In this document: one piece after another, positions 23,085 through 32,805 of the stretch | Position numbering within the stretch: the first letter of the stretch is position 1 | How the letters are laid out: every line of letters begins with the position of its first letter | From: Myotis daubentonii | Taxonomy: Eukaryota; Chordata; Mammalia; Chiroptera; Vespertilionidae | Assembly: GCF_963259705.1 (NCBI RefSeq) | Contig: NC_081841.1 | Location: 115,914,979 to 115,978,978 of the forward strand | Direction of reading: 5' to 3' | Length of the DNA stretch: 64,000 bases | The notes under the pieces: model-generated | Databases searched by the model: none | What the model saw: the letters and a program-made list of their open reading frames with translations, nothing else | What the model was told of the DNA's origin: nothing | Made by a program: the position numbers and the translations under genes

Positions 23085-25233
23085 AATATCACTGATGAAC
23101 ATAGATGCTAAAATCCTTTAAAAAAATATCAGCAAACTGGATGCAACAATACATTAAAGAGATTATACACTATGATCAAGTGGGATTTATTCTAGGTATG
23201 CAAGGTTGGTACAATATTTGCAAATCAACAAATGTGATAGGTAACATTTTAAAAATAAAGGATAAACCCAGACCAGTGTGGCTCACGTGGTTTAGCGTCA
23301 TCCCATGCACTAAAATTGCTGATTTGATTCTTGATCAGGGCACATGCCACGGTTGTGGGCTCAGTCCCCATTAGGGATCATGCAGAAGGCATCCTATCCA
23401 TGTCTCTCTCACACTGATGTTTCTCTCTATCCCTTACTTTCTCTCTAAAATCAATAAAAAAATATTTTTAAAATGAAGAATAAAAATCACATAATCATAT
23501 CAATTAATGCAGAAAAAGCAATCCATAAAATCTAGCCACCATTTATGAAAAAAATCTAGGCAAGTTCAGAATAGAGGGACCATACCACAACATAATAAAA
23601 GTCATGTAAGACAAACCTACAGCCAACATCAAACTCAATGGGTAAAATTGAAAAGTGTTTCCCTTATGATTAGGAACAAAACAATTATGTATGCTTTCAC
23701 CACTTTTATTCAACATAGCACTGGAAGTTCTAGCCACAGCAATCAAACAAAAGGAGAAATTAAAAACATCCAAATTGGCAAGGAGGAAGTAAAACTCTCA
23801 TTATTCACAGATGACATGATATTTTACTTAGAAAATGCTAAAGAGTCCACAAAAAAACCTACTAGGTCTAACAAGTGAATTTGGCAAAGTAAGAGGATAC
23901 AAAATTAATATTCAGAATTAGGTGGTATATTTATACACCAGTAATGAACTATTAGAAAAAGAAATTAAGAAAGCAATCCTGTTTACAATTACAAAAAAAG
24001 GTACCTAAAAATAAATTTAATCAAGGCTCTGAAAGACCTTACTCAATAAACTTTAATACATTTAAGAAAGAAATTGAGGATGATACAAATAAATGGAAGC
24101 ATTTTTATACACCAATAATGAACTCTCACAAAGAGAAACTAAAAAGATAATTCCATTTACCATTGCAATAAAAAAAATTAAGATATTTAGGAATAAGATT
24201 AACCAAAGAGGTAAAAGACTTGTACTCAGAAAACTACAGGACATTGAAAAAAGATATAGAAGAAGATATAAATAAGTGGAAAAATATACTGTGTTTATAG
24301 ATTGGTAGAATTAACATTATTAAAATGTCCACACTGCCCAAAATAATCTATAGATTATACCCAATTCCTATTAAAATACCAGTGACATAATTCACTTATC
24401 TAGAACAAATATTCAAAAAATTAGTAGGTAACCAAAAAAGACCCCAAATAGCCTTTGCAATCTTGAGAAAGAAGAACAAAGTTAGAGGTATCACAATTAT
24501 ATCAAACTATTCTACAAGACCATTGTAATCAAAACATCTTGTTACTGGCATAAGAACAGGCATACAGGCCAATGGAATACAACAGAGAGCCCAGAAATTG
24601 ACCCACACTTTTATGGTCAATTAACATTTGACAAAGAAGGAAAAAGCATTCAATGGAGTAAAGACATTCTCTTCAATAAATGGTACTGGGGAAATTGGAC
24701 AGGTACATGCAAAAAAGTGAAACTAGACCAACTTACACAAGAATAAACTCAAAATGAATTAAAGACTTAAATGTAGTCACAAAACCATAAAAACCCTAGA
24801 ATAAAATGTAAGCAGTAAAATTTTGGACATCTCTCATAGCAATATTTTTGCTGACATATCTCCTAAGGCAAGGAAATATAAACAAATGGGAGTATGTCAA
24901 ACTAGAAAAATTTTACACAGCAAAGGTACCATTAACAAAATGAAAAGGGAACCCACTAAAAGGGAGAACATATTTGCCAATGATACATCTGATAAGGGGT
25001 TAACTTCCAAAATATATAAAGAACTTATACAACTCAACACAAGGAATACAAACAATCCAATTAAAAAATTGACAAAGGACTGAATAGACACTTCTTCAAA
25101 GAGGATATTCAGATGGTAAATAGACAGATGAGAAAATGTTCACTGTCACTAATCATCAGAGAGATGCCAAATAAAACCACAATGAGATATCACCTCACAT
25201 CTACCAAAATTTCTATCATCAACAACAAGTGAT
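23085..25233 (+). pseudogene. L1 ORF2 remnant (RT to C-terminus)
   Basis: Broken frames in ORF2 order: 23105-23374 ([18 protein letters not shown]), the active-site area in 23648-23878 reading [11 protein letters not shown] (FTDD, so the usual FADD alanine is changed), and 24823-25083 ([18 protein letters not shown]). A SINE at 23268 interrupts RT. A second pass over a terminal-like stretch at 24085-24290 duplicates the region at 23890-24080, so some local duplication is present. Confidence 0.7.
23268..23472 (+). mobile_element. Ves-type SINE, diverged
   Basis: Diverged head (ccagaccagtgtggctca), core gatcagggcacatgccacgg, tail ctctctaaaatcaataaaaa. It sits inside L1 ORF2. Confidence 0.75.
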
Positions 25234-25237
25234 GGTG

Positions 25238-25665
25238 TGTTACAGAAAACTGGAATAAAAAAAGCAATGCTTGGAGAGTTTGGATTCACACTTTATTCAC
25301 TGGTGGGCTCAGAGAAAAATGAATTCAAATTCTTAGCAGAGCTACAAGCAGAACTTCCCTTTTTATTAAAGAGCCAGTCCTATGTGTGCTTAGTGGTTAT
25401 CTTGCTGGTGGCCTTGAAAACAACACAGTTCTATCCAATTAAAAAATACACCTGGCATGGCATTGAGAGTATGGGTGTATCTAGTCTCTGGCCTACAATG
25501 TCAGACAGCTAAGTTTACCTTCCTTATTATCCAAGCAGGCTAAAGCAGGCTAGAAAGCAAAGTTATTATTATTATAATAATAATTATTATTATTTTTAGA
25601 ATGAGAGGCTATCTAAAACATAGCAGAGAATTCCAAACAGTAGTTTTACAAAATAGGGGTTAGCT
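25238..25665 (-). repeat. Provirus 3' LTR
   Basis: Starts on the plus strand at tgttacagaaaac and ends near ggggttagc. It matches the 5' LTR at 32806-33463 closely but lacks the hAT insertion, giving an empty site atctagtctctgg at about 25490. A short tta/taa repeat differs between the two LTRs. Confidence 0.85.
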
Positions 25666-25677
25666 TTTCTCCTCCCA
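25666..25677 (-). promoter_or_regulatory. Polypurine tract of the provirus
   Basis: On the minus strand the purine run GGGAGGAGAAAAG immediately precedes the 3' LTR, the position where plus-strand DNA synthesis is primed in retroviruses. Confidence 0.6.
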
Positions 25678-26149
25678 CAAGCTTTTTAGCCTTGTGGTAC
25701 AATAACCACGGGATTTTATAGTGAACAGGGGTGACGACCACTCTTTTACTGCTTCCTGCTGAAAAGGGGCGACGGCCAAGGGGTTAACATCCTGTTTCTT
25801 CCTCTCAGAGAGGTTTGTAGGGAATTTTTCTGGCTTGTAGGACCATTTGAAGATTAAAAGCATGTGTGTTGTCCACAGAGGAAGAATATTCCATGATTAT
25901 GGAGACAAGCTGAAAGATGTAGAGACAAAATATGAGTTTCAGGGTATGGGGGTTTCTGTCCTGATTCTGCGCTCCAAACCAAGAGGGTAGCTGCCATGGC
26001 ACTTCCAATAAAGGGTGACAGGTAAGACATTGAGACTCTTTTGCAGTAAAAATGGGTAGGAGTACTAATATGAGATGTTATCCAAGGAAAAAGTGAGAGG
26101 GAAGGAAAAGAACAATTGAAGTCTCAGGCCTGGACTGTTGGATAAGAAG

Positions 26150-26440
26150 TAAAACTGACTGGTTGTAGAAAATGACCATTGGCTTCCGGATGACCATAGT
26201 CAATTCGTTGGAACCAATAGGTATTTGACATTTCCAATTTGACTGTGGTGTAGCAATGCCTTAGTGACTTCTCTCACCTTTTCCGTGTGAGTGGGATATG
26301 CCTTGACCCAGTCTGAAAAGGTGCAAACAAAAACTAGTAGGTATTTCCTCTGCTAGGCCCTACTTCTGTAAAGTCTACTTCTAAGTCCTCAAAGGGAATT
26401 TGCCCATAGCGCTCAACTCCTATCAGTCCCACAGGACCCT
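26150..26440 (-). pseudogene. pol: Integrase core remnant
   Basis: On the minus strand, PFEDLEVDFTEVGPSRG can be read near 26350-26400, matching the start of the gammaretroviral integrase catalytic core around its first Asp. Stops follow within 30 codons. Nothing recognisable of the rest of the core or of env lies between here and the 3' LTR. Confidence 0.6.
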
Positions 26441-26441
26441 A

Positions 26442-27252
26442 TTAGGCATTGTTCTGTGCACAGAGGAGGCAACGCTGAGAAAGTGAGACATACAAGGAGG
26501 GAAGACAGGCAATTAGGTAGTATCTTCCTAACAAAGCTTCTAGAGCAGTCTTCCCTAACTGAGTAAGTTCCTGCTGCTGGAGGACTAACTTATGGGCTAA
26601 CTGTTCTGGGACATGGACCCAACCTTCTTTTGTTCTTTTGCCCCTTTCTTGCTGGGCCCATTTCTTTTCCTGAGGAGTGTACTTTGGAGGTGCAGGTAAT
26701 TCGGGGGCTAACATGATCGGTGCCTGTGCTACTTGTTCTTTGGCAGCCTGCTTTGCTGCTGCGTCAGCACGCTGGTTTCCTTCTGACACTGAGTCTTTCC
26801 CTTTCTGGTGACCTTTGCGATGGATGATGGCTATTTCTTTAGGCTCCCAAACTGCTTCTAGTAACTTTAAAATCTTATTTTGATTCCTTTTCCTCCCACC
26901 GTCAGGAGTCCCCTTTCCTTGTATATAGCCCCAGGGTAGTGAATCAGTGTAGATGTTGGCATGCTTATCCTGAGTTCTAAGGCTCTGGCAAGGGCTCAAA
27001 GTTCTGCCCTCTACACTGACCATCCTTCAGGCAGGGCCTGTGCCTCAATTGTCTCAAAGTCTGATACCACTGTATATCCGGGTCGTCTTTTTCTTCATCT
27101 AAGAAGCTACTGCCATCTGTGAACAATACTAAGTCTGGATTCTTTAGGAGCTTATCTGTTAGATCTGGGCAGCTAGAGTAAACCTCCCCTAGGACTTCCA
27201 GGCAATCATGTTCAGGGGCCCCCTCGGCAATGGGTAGAAAGGTAGCAGAATT
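26442..27252 (-). pseudogene. pol: Pol RNase H and integrase N-terminus remnant
   Basis: Two overlapping frames (26977-27294 and 26442-27023). The first carries the RNase H start with LVLFTDGSS (27103-27123 region), where the Asp is a metal-binding catalytic residue; the second carries the RNase H end (EIAIIHRKGHQKGKDSVSEG, ADAAAKQAAKE) and then the beginning of integrase with a CLLC pair near 26455. The proteins would degrade the RNA strand of the hybrid and bind viral DNA ends. They are split by a frameshift near 27000, and the upstream end is cut by the 91-bp insertion at 27274. Confidence 0.75.
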
Positions 27253-27273
27253 AAGAGTTCTTACTGCTTCTAG

Positions 27274-27364
27274 AGAGAACCAAGATGGCGGCATAGGTTA
27301 ACGCTGGAGTTTGCTGCTTTGAACAACTACTTCAAAAGTGAAACTAAAAGACAGAACGGACATC
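27274..27364 (+). mobile_element. 5'-end-only HAL1/L1 insertion with 21-bp target duplication
   Basis: A 91-bp insert flanked by perfect 21-bp copies of pol sequence starting aagagttcttactgc (27253-27273 and 27365-27385). The insert matches the first ~90 bp of the HAL1 5'UTR (gaaccaagatggcggcatag through cagaacggacatc). There is no poly(A), no AATAAA and no 3'UTR. See findings. Confidence 0.85.
27280..27292 (+). promoter_or_regulatory. YY1-type motif in the 91-bp insert
   Basis: CCAAGATGGCGGC, the same motif and position as at the 5' ends of both HAL1 copies. Confidence 0.5.
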
Positions 27365-27508
27365 AAGAGTTCTTACTGCTTCTAGTAGTACCCTTGGATT
27401 TTCAGCCCTTGGTATTGAGTCATCCGAGCATGAGTTATCCAGTGCTGCCCCCTAGCTTCTATTAGGGTAATAACAGAATGAGGTACTTTCACATTTTTTG
27501 TCCTAGGA

Positions 27509-27962
27509 CAGTGGTCAGGAAACTGCGGCTCACGAGCCACATGCGGCTCTTTGGCCCCTTGAGTGTGGCTCTTCCACAAAATACCACGTGCGGGCACACA
27601 AATACAGTGCGATTGAAACTTCGTGGCCCATGCACAGAAGTCGGTATTTTGTGGAAGAGTCACACTCAAGGGGCCAAAGAGCTATATGTGGCTATCGAGC
27701 CACAGTGTGCCAACCACTGAACGAAACAAGTATACAAGACGAGTGTGGATGAGAGAGTTGGAAGGGGTCGACCTCAGTGAACGTACCTCAATCAGATTGA
27801 GGACGTTTTTAGCAAAGGCCAGCTTAGGAGTTCCCTAATTAAGTTAATAACAATGTACCTACCTATATAGTTTAAGTTTAAAAAATTTGGCTCTCAAAAG
27901 AAATTTCAATCGTTGTACTGTTGATATTTGGCTCTGTTGACTAATGAGTTTGCAGACCACTG
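27509..27962 (-). mobile_element. hAT MITE, 454 bp, with inverted duplication
   Basis: Terminal repeats cagtggtc...gaccactg, with 8-bp duplication tcctagga/tcctaggg at 27501-27508 and 27963-27970 (one mismatch). No transposase. The left ~80 bp (27509-27590) is repeated in reverse at about 27640-27719, where a third terminus (ccaaccactg) occurs, making a near-palindrome within the element. Confidence 0.85.
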
Positions 27963-27970
27963 TCCTAGGG

Positions 27971-28780
27971 TAAGCTCATTTGCTTCTTTGACTAATATTG
28001 CTGTGGCTGCAAGGGCCCTGAGACACAGGGGCCACATGGAGGCAACCGGGTCAATCTGCTTGGAGAGATGGGCTACTGGTTTTTGCCAAGATCCAAACTC
28101 CTGGATTAGAACTCCTAGGGCTACCCCGCTGTTCTTATGTATGAAGAGCTTAAAGTCCCATGTCACATCTGGTAGTCCTAGTGCTGGGGCCTCAGTGAGC
28201 TTTGCCTTTATGCTGATGAAGGCTTTCTCCTGCTCAGGGCCCCATTCAATGGGTGCCTTCTCTTCCCCTTTTAAAGCTTCATAGAGAAGCTTGGCCAGGT
28301 CTGAAAACCCTGGGATCCAGATTCGACAGTACCCTGCTGCTCCCAGGAATTCCCGAATCTGCTGCTGGGTGCTAGGGACTGGGATGGTACATATTGCCTG
28401 CTTCCTTTCAGTCCCTAGCCTTTGTTTTCTTTGGGTGATTCAGAAGCCTAGATGCTTGGCTTCCCTCTGACAAATCTGTGCCTTTTTCTTGGACACTCTG
28501 TAACCTGTTTCAGTTAACAGTCTCAGGAGGGCTCGTATCTGCTCTGAGCACTGAGCTTGTGTGGAGCTGGCTAGTAGGAGGTTGTCTACATATTGAAGTA
28601 GAACACACCCCAAGTCCTGTCCTGGGAACTTAGATCAGATGCTAGTGCTCCACTAAAGAGAGTAGGGGAGTTTTTTAATTCTTGTGGAAGTCTGGTCCAG
28701 GTGAACTGCTCCTTGGCCCCCATAGTTGGGTTTTCCCACTCAAAAGAAAAAAGGGGTTGGCTAAAGGGGACTAATCAGAG

Positions 28781-28825
<45 letters not shown>

Positions 28826-29330
28826 CTTTTAGATCTAGGCATGTAAACCATTCCGCTTCTGAATGAATGAGTCCTAGAAGCGTGTAGGGGGTTGGCATGC
28901 CAAATGCAAGGTTATAACAGCCTCATTAACAGCCTGCAGATCCCATATGAGGTGTTAGTCATTAGTCCCAGGCTTTTTGACAGGAAAGAGGGGAGTATTC
29001 CATGGTGACTGGTCTCTTTTAAGGAGTCCCCACTGAAGTAGCTGGTCTAAGTGGACCTGAATTCCTAAGCATGTCTCCCTTGGAATTGGATATTGGCAGG
29101 TTTTTACATGCTGTGCCCCAGGATTTAAGTCAATTAGTATCGGGGTATGGTCTTTGGTCAGGCCAGGGGGATTTCCTTCTGCCCAGACCAGCGGAAATTC
29201 TTCCTCTAATTCAGGCTGTAAAGGTGAGGCCTTTCACCGAGGAGTATAAAGTCTCCATTCTTCCTCCTGGGGCACTGCTAAGGACAGGATCATTGGAAAA
29301 GTCTCCTCAACCAGATGACAGCTGTGCCGA
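27971..29330 (-). pseudogene. pol: Reverse transcriptase remnant of the provirus
   Basis: On the minus strand the RT blocks can be followed: motif A LDLKDA (about 28821-28840), [16 protein letters not shown], the active-site strand reading [10 protein letters not shown] with YVDN at 28581-28592, then KKAQICQREAKHLGF, and the connection region in 27906-28166 (GVLIQEFGSWQKPVAHLSKQ, LRALAATAILVKEA). The second catalytic Asp of YVDD is Asn. A 38-base A-run interrupts motif A, and there are several stops. It is inactive. Confidence 0.75.
28783..28820. repeat. 38-base A tract inside ERV RT
   Basis: Uninterrupted A on the plus strand (T on the coding strand), immediately after the LDLKDA codons, where a short T-rich Phe codon run is normal. 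Confidence 0.9.
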
Positions 29331-29625
29331 GCCACCTGGGGCAAAGGTGATCTCTGCCCCCATTTTGGCTAAAAGGTCTCTACCCATCAGAGGTACTGGA
29401 CAATCTGGCAAGTACAGGAATTCATGAATTACTCAGTGGCCGCCAAGTTGGCATCGGCGAGGCCGGCAGAATGGTCTATGGGTCTGATCTCCAGTAGCTC
29501 CAATAATGGTGACTTTGTTTCCTGAGAGAGGTGCTACTTTCTATGTGACCACTGAGTGCTCTGCTTCTGTATCAACCATAAAGTCCACAGTCTGGCCCCA
29601 AATTTTCATTCTGACTATGAGCTCA
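29331..29625 (-). pseudogene. pro: Retroviral protease remnant
   Basis: On the minus strand: VDFMVDTEAEHSVVT, then TIIGATGDQTH, and PDCPVPLMGRDLLAKMGAEI. This is the gammaretroviral aspartic protease order, with the flap and the GRDLL block near the C-terminus. The active-site triplet DTG reads DTE (29565-29573), which removes the glycine needed for catalysis. A stop also lies between the two halves. In a virus it would cleave Gag and Gag-Pol during maturation. Confidence 0.75.
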
Positions 29626-29744
29626 TGGGGGCCCAGCTGAAAAGAGCCCGGTCTGTCCTAGTCAGAGTCAGCTGCCGCCAGCCCAATAAGGTCTGCTTCA
29701 AGTGGTTCTGGTTGATAGCAACGGGGTGGAAAAGGGACCCTGTT

Positions 29745-29830
29745 TTCTTGCTTTGCCATTTGGGACATTCATTTTTCCAGTGTCCTGTTTCTTACAATAG
29801 GCACACTGGTCCCATCTCAGGCTTGCTCTT
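29745..29830 (-). pseudogene. gag: Nucleocapsid zinc knuckle, frameshifted
   Basis: The CCHC knuckle of the gammaretroviral nucleocapsid is visible in two frames: the first cysteine pair (QCAYCK) in one and GHWKNECPKW in the next. A single-base length change just after the CAYC codons breaks it. NC packages genomic RNA. Confidence 0.7.
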
Positions 29831-29990
29831 CATTTCCTCCCTAATCTGTCTTCTTGCTTCTATTTGTGGGCTGTCTGGGGGACTGAACCTCTAAAAGCCG
29901 CTGTTATTACATTGGCCCTTCTTTGTATTCTCTTTTCTTCTTCCTTTCTTGCTACCCTGTCTCGGTTGATGAAAACCTTGTTTGCTATCT

Positions 29991-30564
29991 CTAGCAGTTC
30001 ACTAGCATTTTTTTTTCTGCAAACCCTTCCAGCTTCTGTAATTTTCTCCTTATATCAGGCTGGGCTTGGCCTACAAAAGTGGCATTTACCATGGTTTGAG
30101 TGTCTGGGGCCTCAAGGTTAAAGGGGGTGTAGATTCGGTATGCCTCACACATTCTCTTATAGAAAGCTGCTGGACTTTCATCAGGCTTCTGGAAAAATCT
30201 CAGAAATTTTAGCCATATTGGTAGGCTTCTTGGCTCCTGGAGGAAAGCCAGCAGATATCTTTCTAGACTGGTCTTTCCATCTTCTGAGTTCGGGGACCAA
30301 TAGGGTTCCTCATCTGGGAGGGCCTCCCTTGCCCATCTGTCCATATCTAATGTCCCTGCCGGGGTCTGAGTCTGGAACCACTTCTGAGCCTCTGTCATTA
30401 CTCTCATGCGCTCCTCAGTGTTAAAGAATGCAAAAAGGAGCTGCTTGCAGTCCACCCAGGCGGGTTTCTGGGTCTGGAAAATCATTTCTAGGAGGTCTAC
30501 CATGGCCTGAGGTTTTTCAGAATAAGCTGGAGTGTTTTGCTTCCAATTCAGAATGTCATTTGTG
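29991..30564 (-). pseudogene. gag: Gag capsid, C-terminal part
   Basis: An open frame of 251 codons (29991-30746), of which the first ~58 codons are antisense solo-LTR sequence and not Gag. The viral part begins at FTTNDILNWKQ and includes KPQAMVDLLEMIFQT, PAWVDCKQLL and the C-terminal-domain block SPAAFYKRMCEAYR. These follow gammaretroviral capsid order, including the major-homology-like region. The N-terminal part lies beyond the LTR at 31427-31530. Confidence 0.8.
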
Positions 30565-30881
30565 GTAAAGTGCCGGGAGCCGGTCCATGCTTGCTGTTTC
30601 AAGGGACCTGGCATATATGGCATACTGTTCTTAATATGTTTGCTCACCTTCTTGGCACTATGTGTCTTAACCAAGGTCTCTGAGAAAGGTTGTTTCCCCA
30701 GGTAGGGATTTTCCCCTGAAGTTAGGGAGGGAATAAAACCCCTCAACTAAGTGCCAGGCGGGTAATTAATCACTTTAACTATGAACAATCATGCTTAAGC
30801 TACATAATCTTTACTCCCTGGAATGGAGCTAAGAAACGCCCTAACCTTTGTAATAGAGATTGATGGGATTGAATCAACTCG

Positions 30882-30889
30882 TATAAATA
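30882..30889 (+). promoter_or_regulatory. TATA box of the ERV2-type solo LTR
   Basis: tataaata preceded by actcg, about 310 bp into the LTR. Downstream are gacagaac repeats that would be in R/U5. Confidence 0.55.
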
Positions 30890-30894
30890 CAGAT

Positions 30895-31320
30895 GTAACA
30901 AGACAGAAACAGACAGAACTCAGAACACAGAACTTAGGAGACAGGGCTTGAGAGACAGAACTTAGAAGAGAGCCAAGAAGACAGAACCTACACAGAACCT
31001 ACAGACAGAAGAACTTCGCTGGAGAGAACATGGCAAAAGATCCTGGACTGAACCTGACTACAGAAATTGGCAAGAGAACCTGACTAGAACCTGGTGACTG
31101 AACCTGGCTGGAGAACCTGGACAGAACCTGGCTGGAGAACCTGGACAGAACCTGGCTGGAGAACCTAGCGAGGGAACATGGCTACAGAACCTGGCTGGAG
31201 AACCTGGAGAACCTAGCAAGAGAACATGGACACAGAACCTGGCTGGAGATCCGAAGCAGAACCTCTCTGGAGATCCAGACCAGAACTTGGCTGGAGATCC
31301 TGGCTGGAGGTCCTGGATAG
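30895..31320. repeat. Minisatellite within the solo LTR
   Basis: First acagaac-type short repeats, then from about 31075 tandem gaacctggctgga and gaacctggaca units of 11-13 bp in a higher-order pattern of about 24 bp. Confidence 0.85.
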
Positions 31321-31426
31321 GCTGCTGATCAACTGAACGCGATCTCCGTGTCATTCCTTCTTCGCCGACTCCGTCTACGCCTTTGGGAACCCCTGGACCG
31401 GCTGGGGCTGGACCCCGGCAGTAAAG

Positions 31427-31851
31427 GCCTGACAATAATAGACTGGCCTTTCTTCCTGTAAGGTCCCATCGTCACCAAGCACTTGAGCGCCCCAAATCTC
31501 CCTGAGAGGCATCTGATGTTCCGGTTGTGGTTTGGGCCCTTGATTGGCTGAAGGCAAGCGCCACCCAACTGGCTCTAGAGAGCCTGATTGAGGAGAGACA
31601 GAGGGGGGCAGTGTTTCCAGACTTTGCGGACCTTCCAGGCTAGCAGGGGGGAGTATTTGGTGCTGCCTGTGGCTCATATGGAGGTGGTAAAACTGGTGGG
31701 ATTTCCTTGGGGGGTCCTGTACAATAGGGGGCTGAGCTTCATTCTGAGGGACTTCCTTCTTTTCTCCTGCCTGCTTTTCCTTTGCCTGCTCCTGCCCTGC
31801 CTGCCTCTTCACTCCTGCTACTAAAACCTTACTCTGTCCCTTCTTACACAC
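31427..31851 (-). pseudogene. gag: Gag p12-like linker and capsid N-terminus
   Basis: The frame is rich in Pro, Gln, Glu and Lys (QAGQEQAKEKQAGEKKEV, then PPIVQDPPRK, LPPSVSPQSG), as in the linker between matrix and capsid of gammaretroviral Gag, and then enters capsid at MPLREIWGAQV and ends at the solo LTR after YYCQAF. The frame as called continues into the LTR and stops at 31375. Confidence 0.7.
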
Positions 31852-31863
31852 GCAGAACTGGAC

Positions 31864-32145
31864 CTAAGGCAGCAAGGTTTGAGCAACTTCTAACCAGCTT
31901 TCTATGTAGGGAAACTGATCTGGGTGTCCGGAGTCTCCTGTGACTACATTCCAGACCACCCTGACCAATCCTTCATCTAAAGCGCCTTCCGAGGGCGAGC
32001 TGACCCCGAAGGCTGGCCATTCTACTTCACAGAATTTCCTCAGTGTTTCCGAATTCATTTTAATACCATAATCCCTGTTGAATCCCTTTTTAAAATTTTT
32101 CAACATGCAATTGAGAACAGTGGGTTTACTCTGTCCCAACCCCAT
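31864..32145 (-). pseudogene. gag: Gag matrix with myristoylation-type start
   Basis: I choose the Met at 32145 rather than the upstream Met of the open frame, because it reads MGLGQSKP, an N-myristoylation signal expected at the start of gammaretroviral Gag. The rest (EVEWPAFGV, GLVRVVWNVVTG, HPDQFPYIESWLEVAQ) fits the matrix domain, which targets Gag to the plasma membrane. The frame ends at 31864, just before the linker frame. Confidence 0.8.
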
Positions 32146-32784
32146 GATGATCAGTGGCCTGATACAGACAAGGGAGGGTGACCTGTTTGCACAGATCCTC
32201 ACTCAGATGCCCACCTGGCTGTGTCCCTTGGGAGCTTAGATTAATCTTAGCTAGGGTACACCCATATAAACCCTGGGCCTGGTCACCTCCGAGTGGGAGT
32301 GAGTCAGCGTTATGATGTATGATGAATCGCAGAACTGCAGGTTGGGGCCCACTCGGACTCTGTAACCAAAGTCATGGAGCCACACAAAGGAGAGGAGAGG
32401 GCAGGCCCTTTCCTTCCACACTCACACACTTTCACCCATCATTCACTCAGAGTTTAAACAATCCACCTAATTCCTGACTAATTGCCTAAGGAAGCCGTAT
32501 GACTTCCAGGGAGGTGATCAAACTCCCCCTTCCACTCACTTGGAGTGGGCCTGACTGACTGGGGCTCCTACCTTACCAATTCTGTTGACAGGTCCAGAAA
32601 TGTCTGTCCACTCTCTCCAGATGCTGGCTGGGTTCTGGGCTGAGGTCTGGGAGCACCCAGAGTCCCCCAATTTAATTCTGCTAAGATCAGCAGGGCGTGC
32701 GCCTCCCAGAGGCCTGTCTGGCACCCCTGGGCCCCAAACCCGGTTCACTCACCGGAGGCCAAAAGGCCAAGCTTGGTTGGTTTT
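32146..32784 (-). other. Provirus 5' leader
   Basis: Untranslated leader between primer site and gag start. No recognisable packaging structure can be proved by eye. Confidence 0.55.
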
Positions 32785-32800
32785 CTTGGTCAGGGAACCA
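32785..32800 (-). promoter_or_regulatory. Primer binding site, tRNA-Glu type
   Basis: On the minus strand TGGTTCCCTGACCAAG lies 5 bases inside the 5' LTR. It complements the 3' end of a tRNA-Glu (…GGTCAGGGAACCA). Confidence 0.75.
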
Positions 32801-32805
32801 AATAA

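Larger units (their letters stand above)
30571..31420 (+). repeat. ERV2-type solo LTR inside gag
   Basis: An 850-bp LTR: TGCCGGGAGCCGGTCC at the left, GGACCCCGGCA at the right, with a 6-bp duplication GTAAAG (30565-30570 and 31421-31426), the length typical of class II (betaretrovirus-like) integration. Plus orientation is suggested by the TATA box at 30882. Its later part is a minisatellite. Removing it brings the two halves of the capsid frame together, confirming the insertion. Confidence 0.85.

Noticed and set aside
25660..26008. Possible env remnant
   Set aside because: Short frames here have no CXXC, furin-type or fusion-peptide-like pattern and no hydrophobic anchor, so I do not call env.
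30571..30746. N-terminal 58 codons of the 251-codon Gag frame
   Set aside because: They are antisense solo-LTR sequence that happens to be open; the capsid part starts at 30564.
31060..31320. CRISPR-like regular short repeats
   Set aside because: Units are contiguous with no unique spacers and lie in an LTR of a mammalian genome: a minisatellite.
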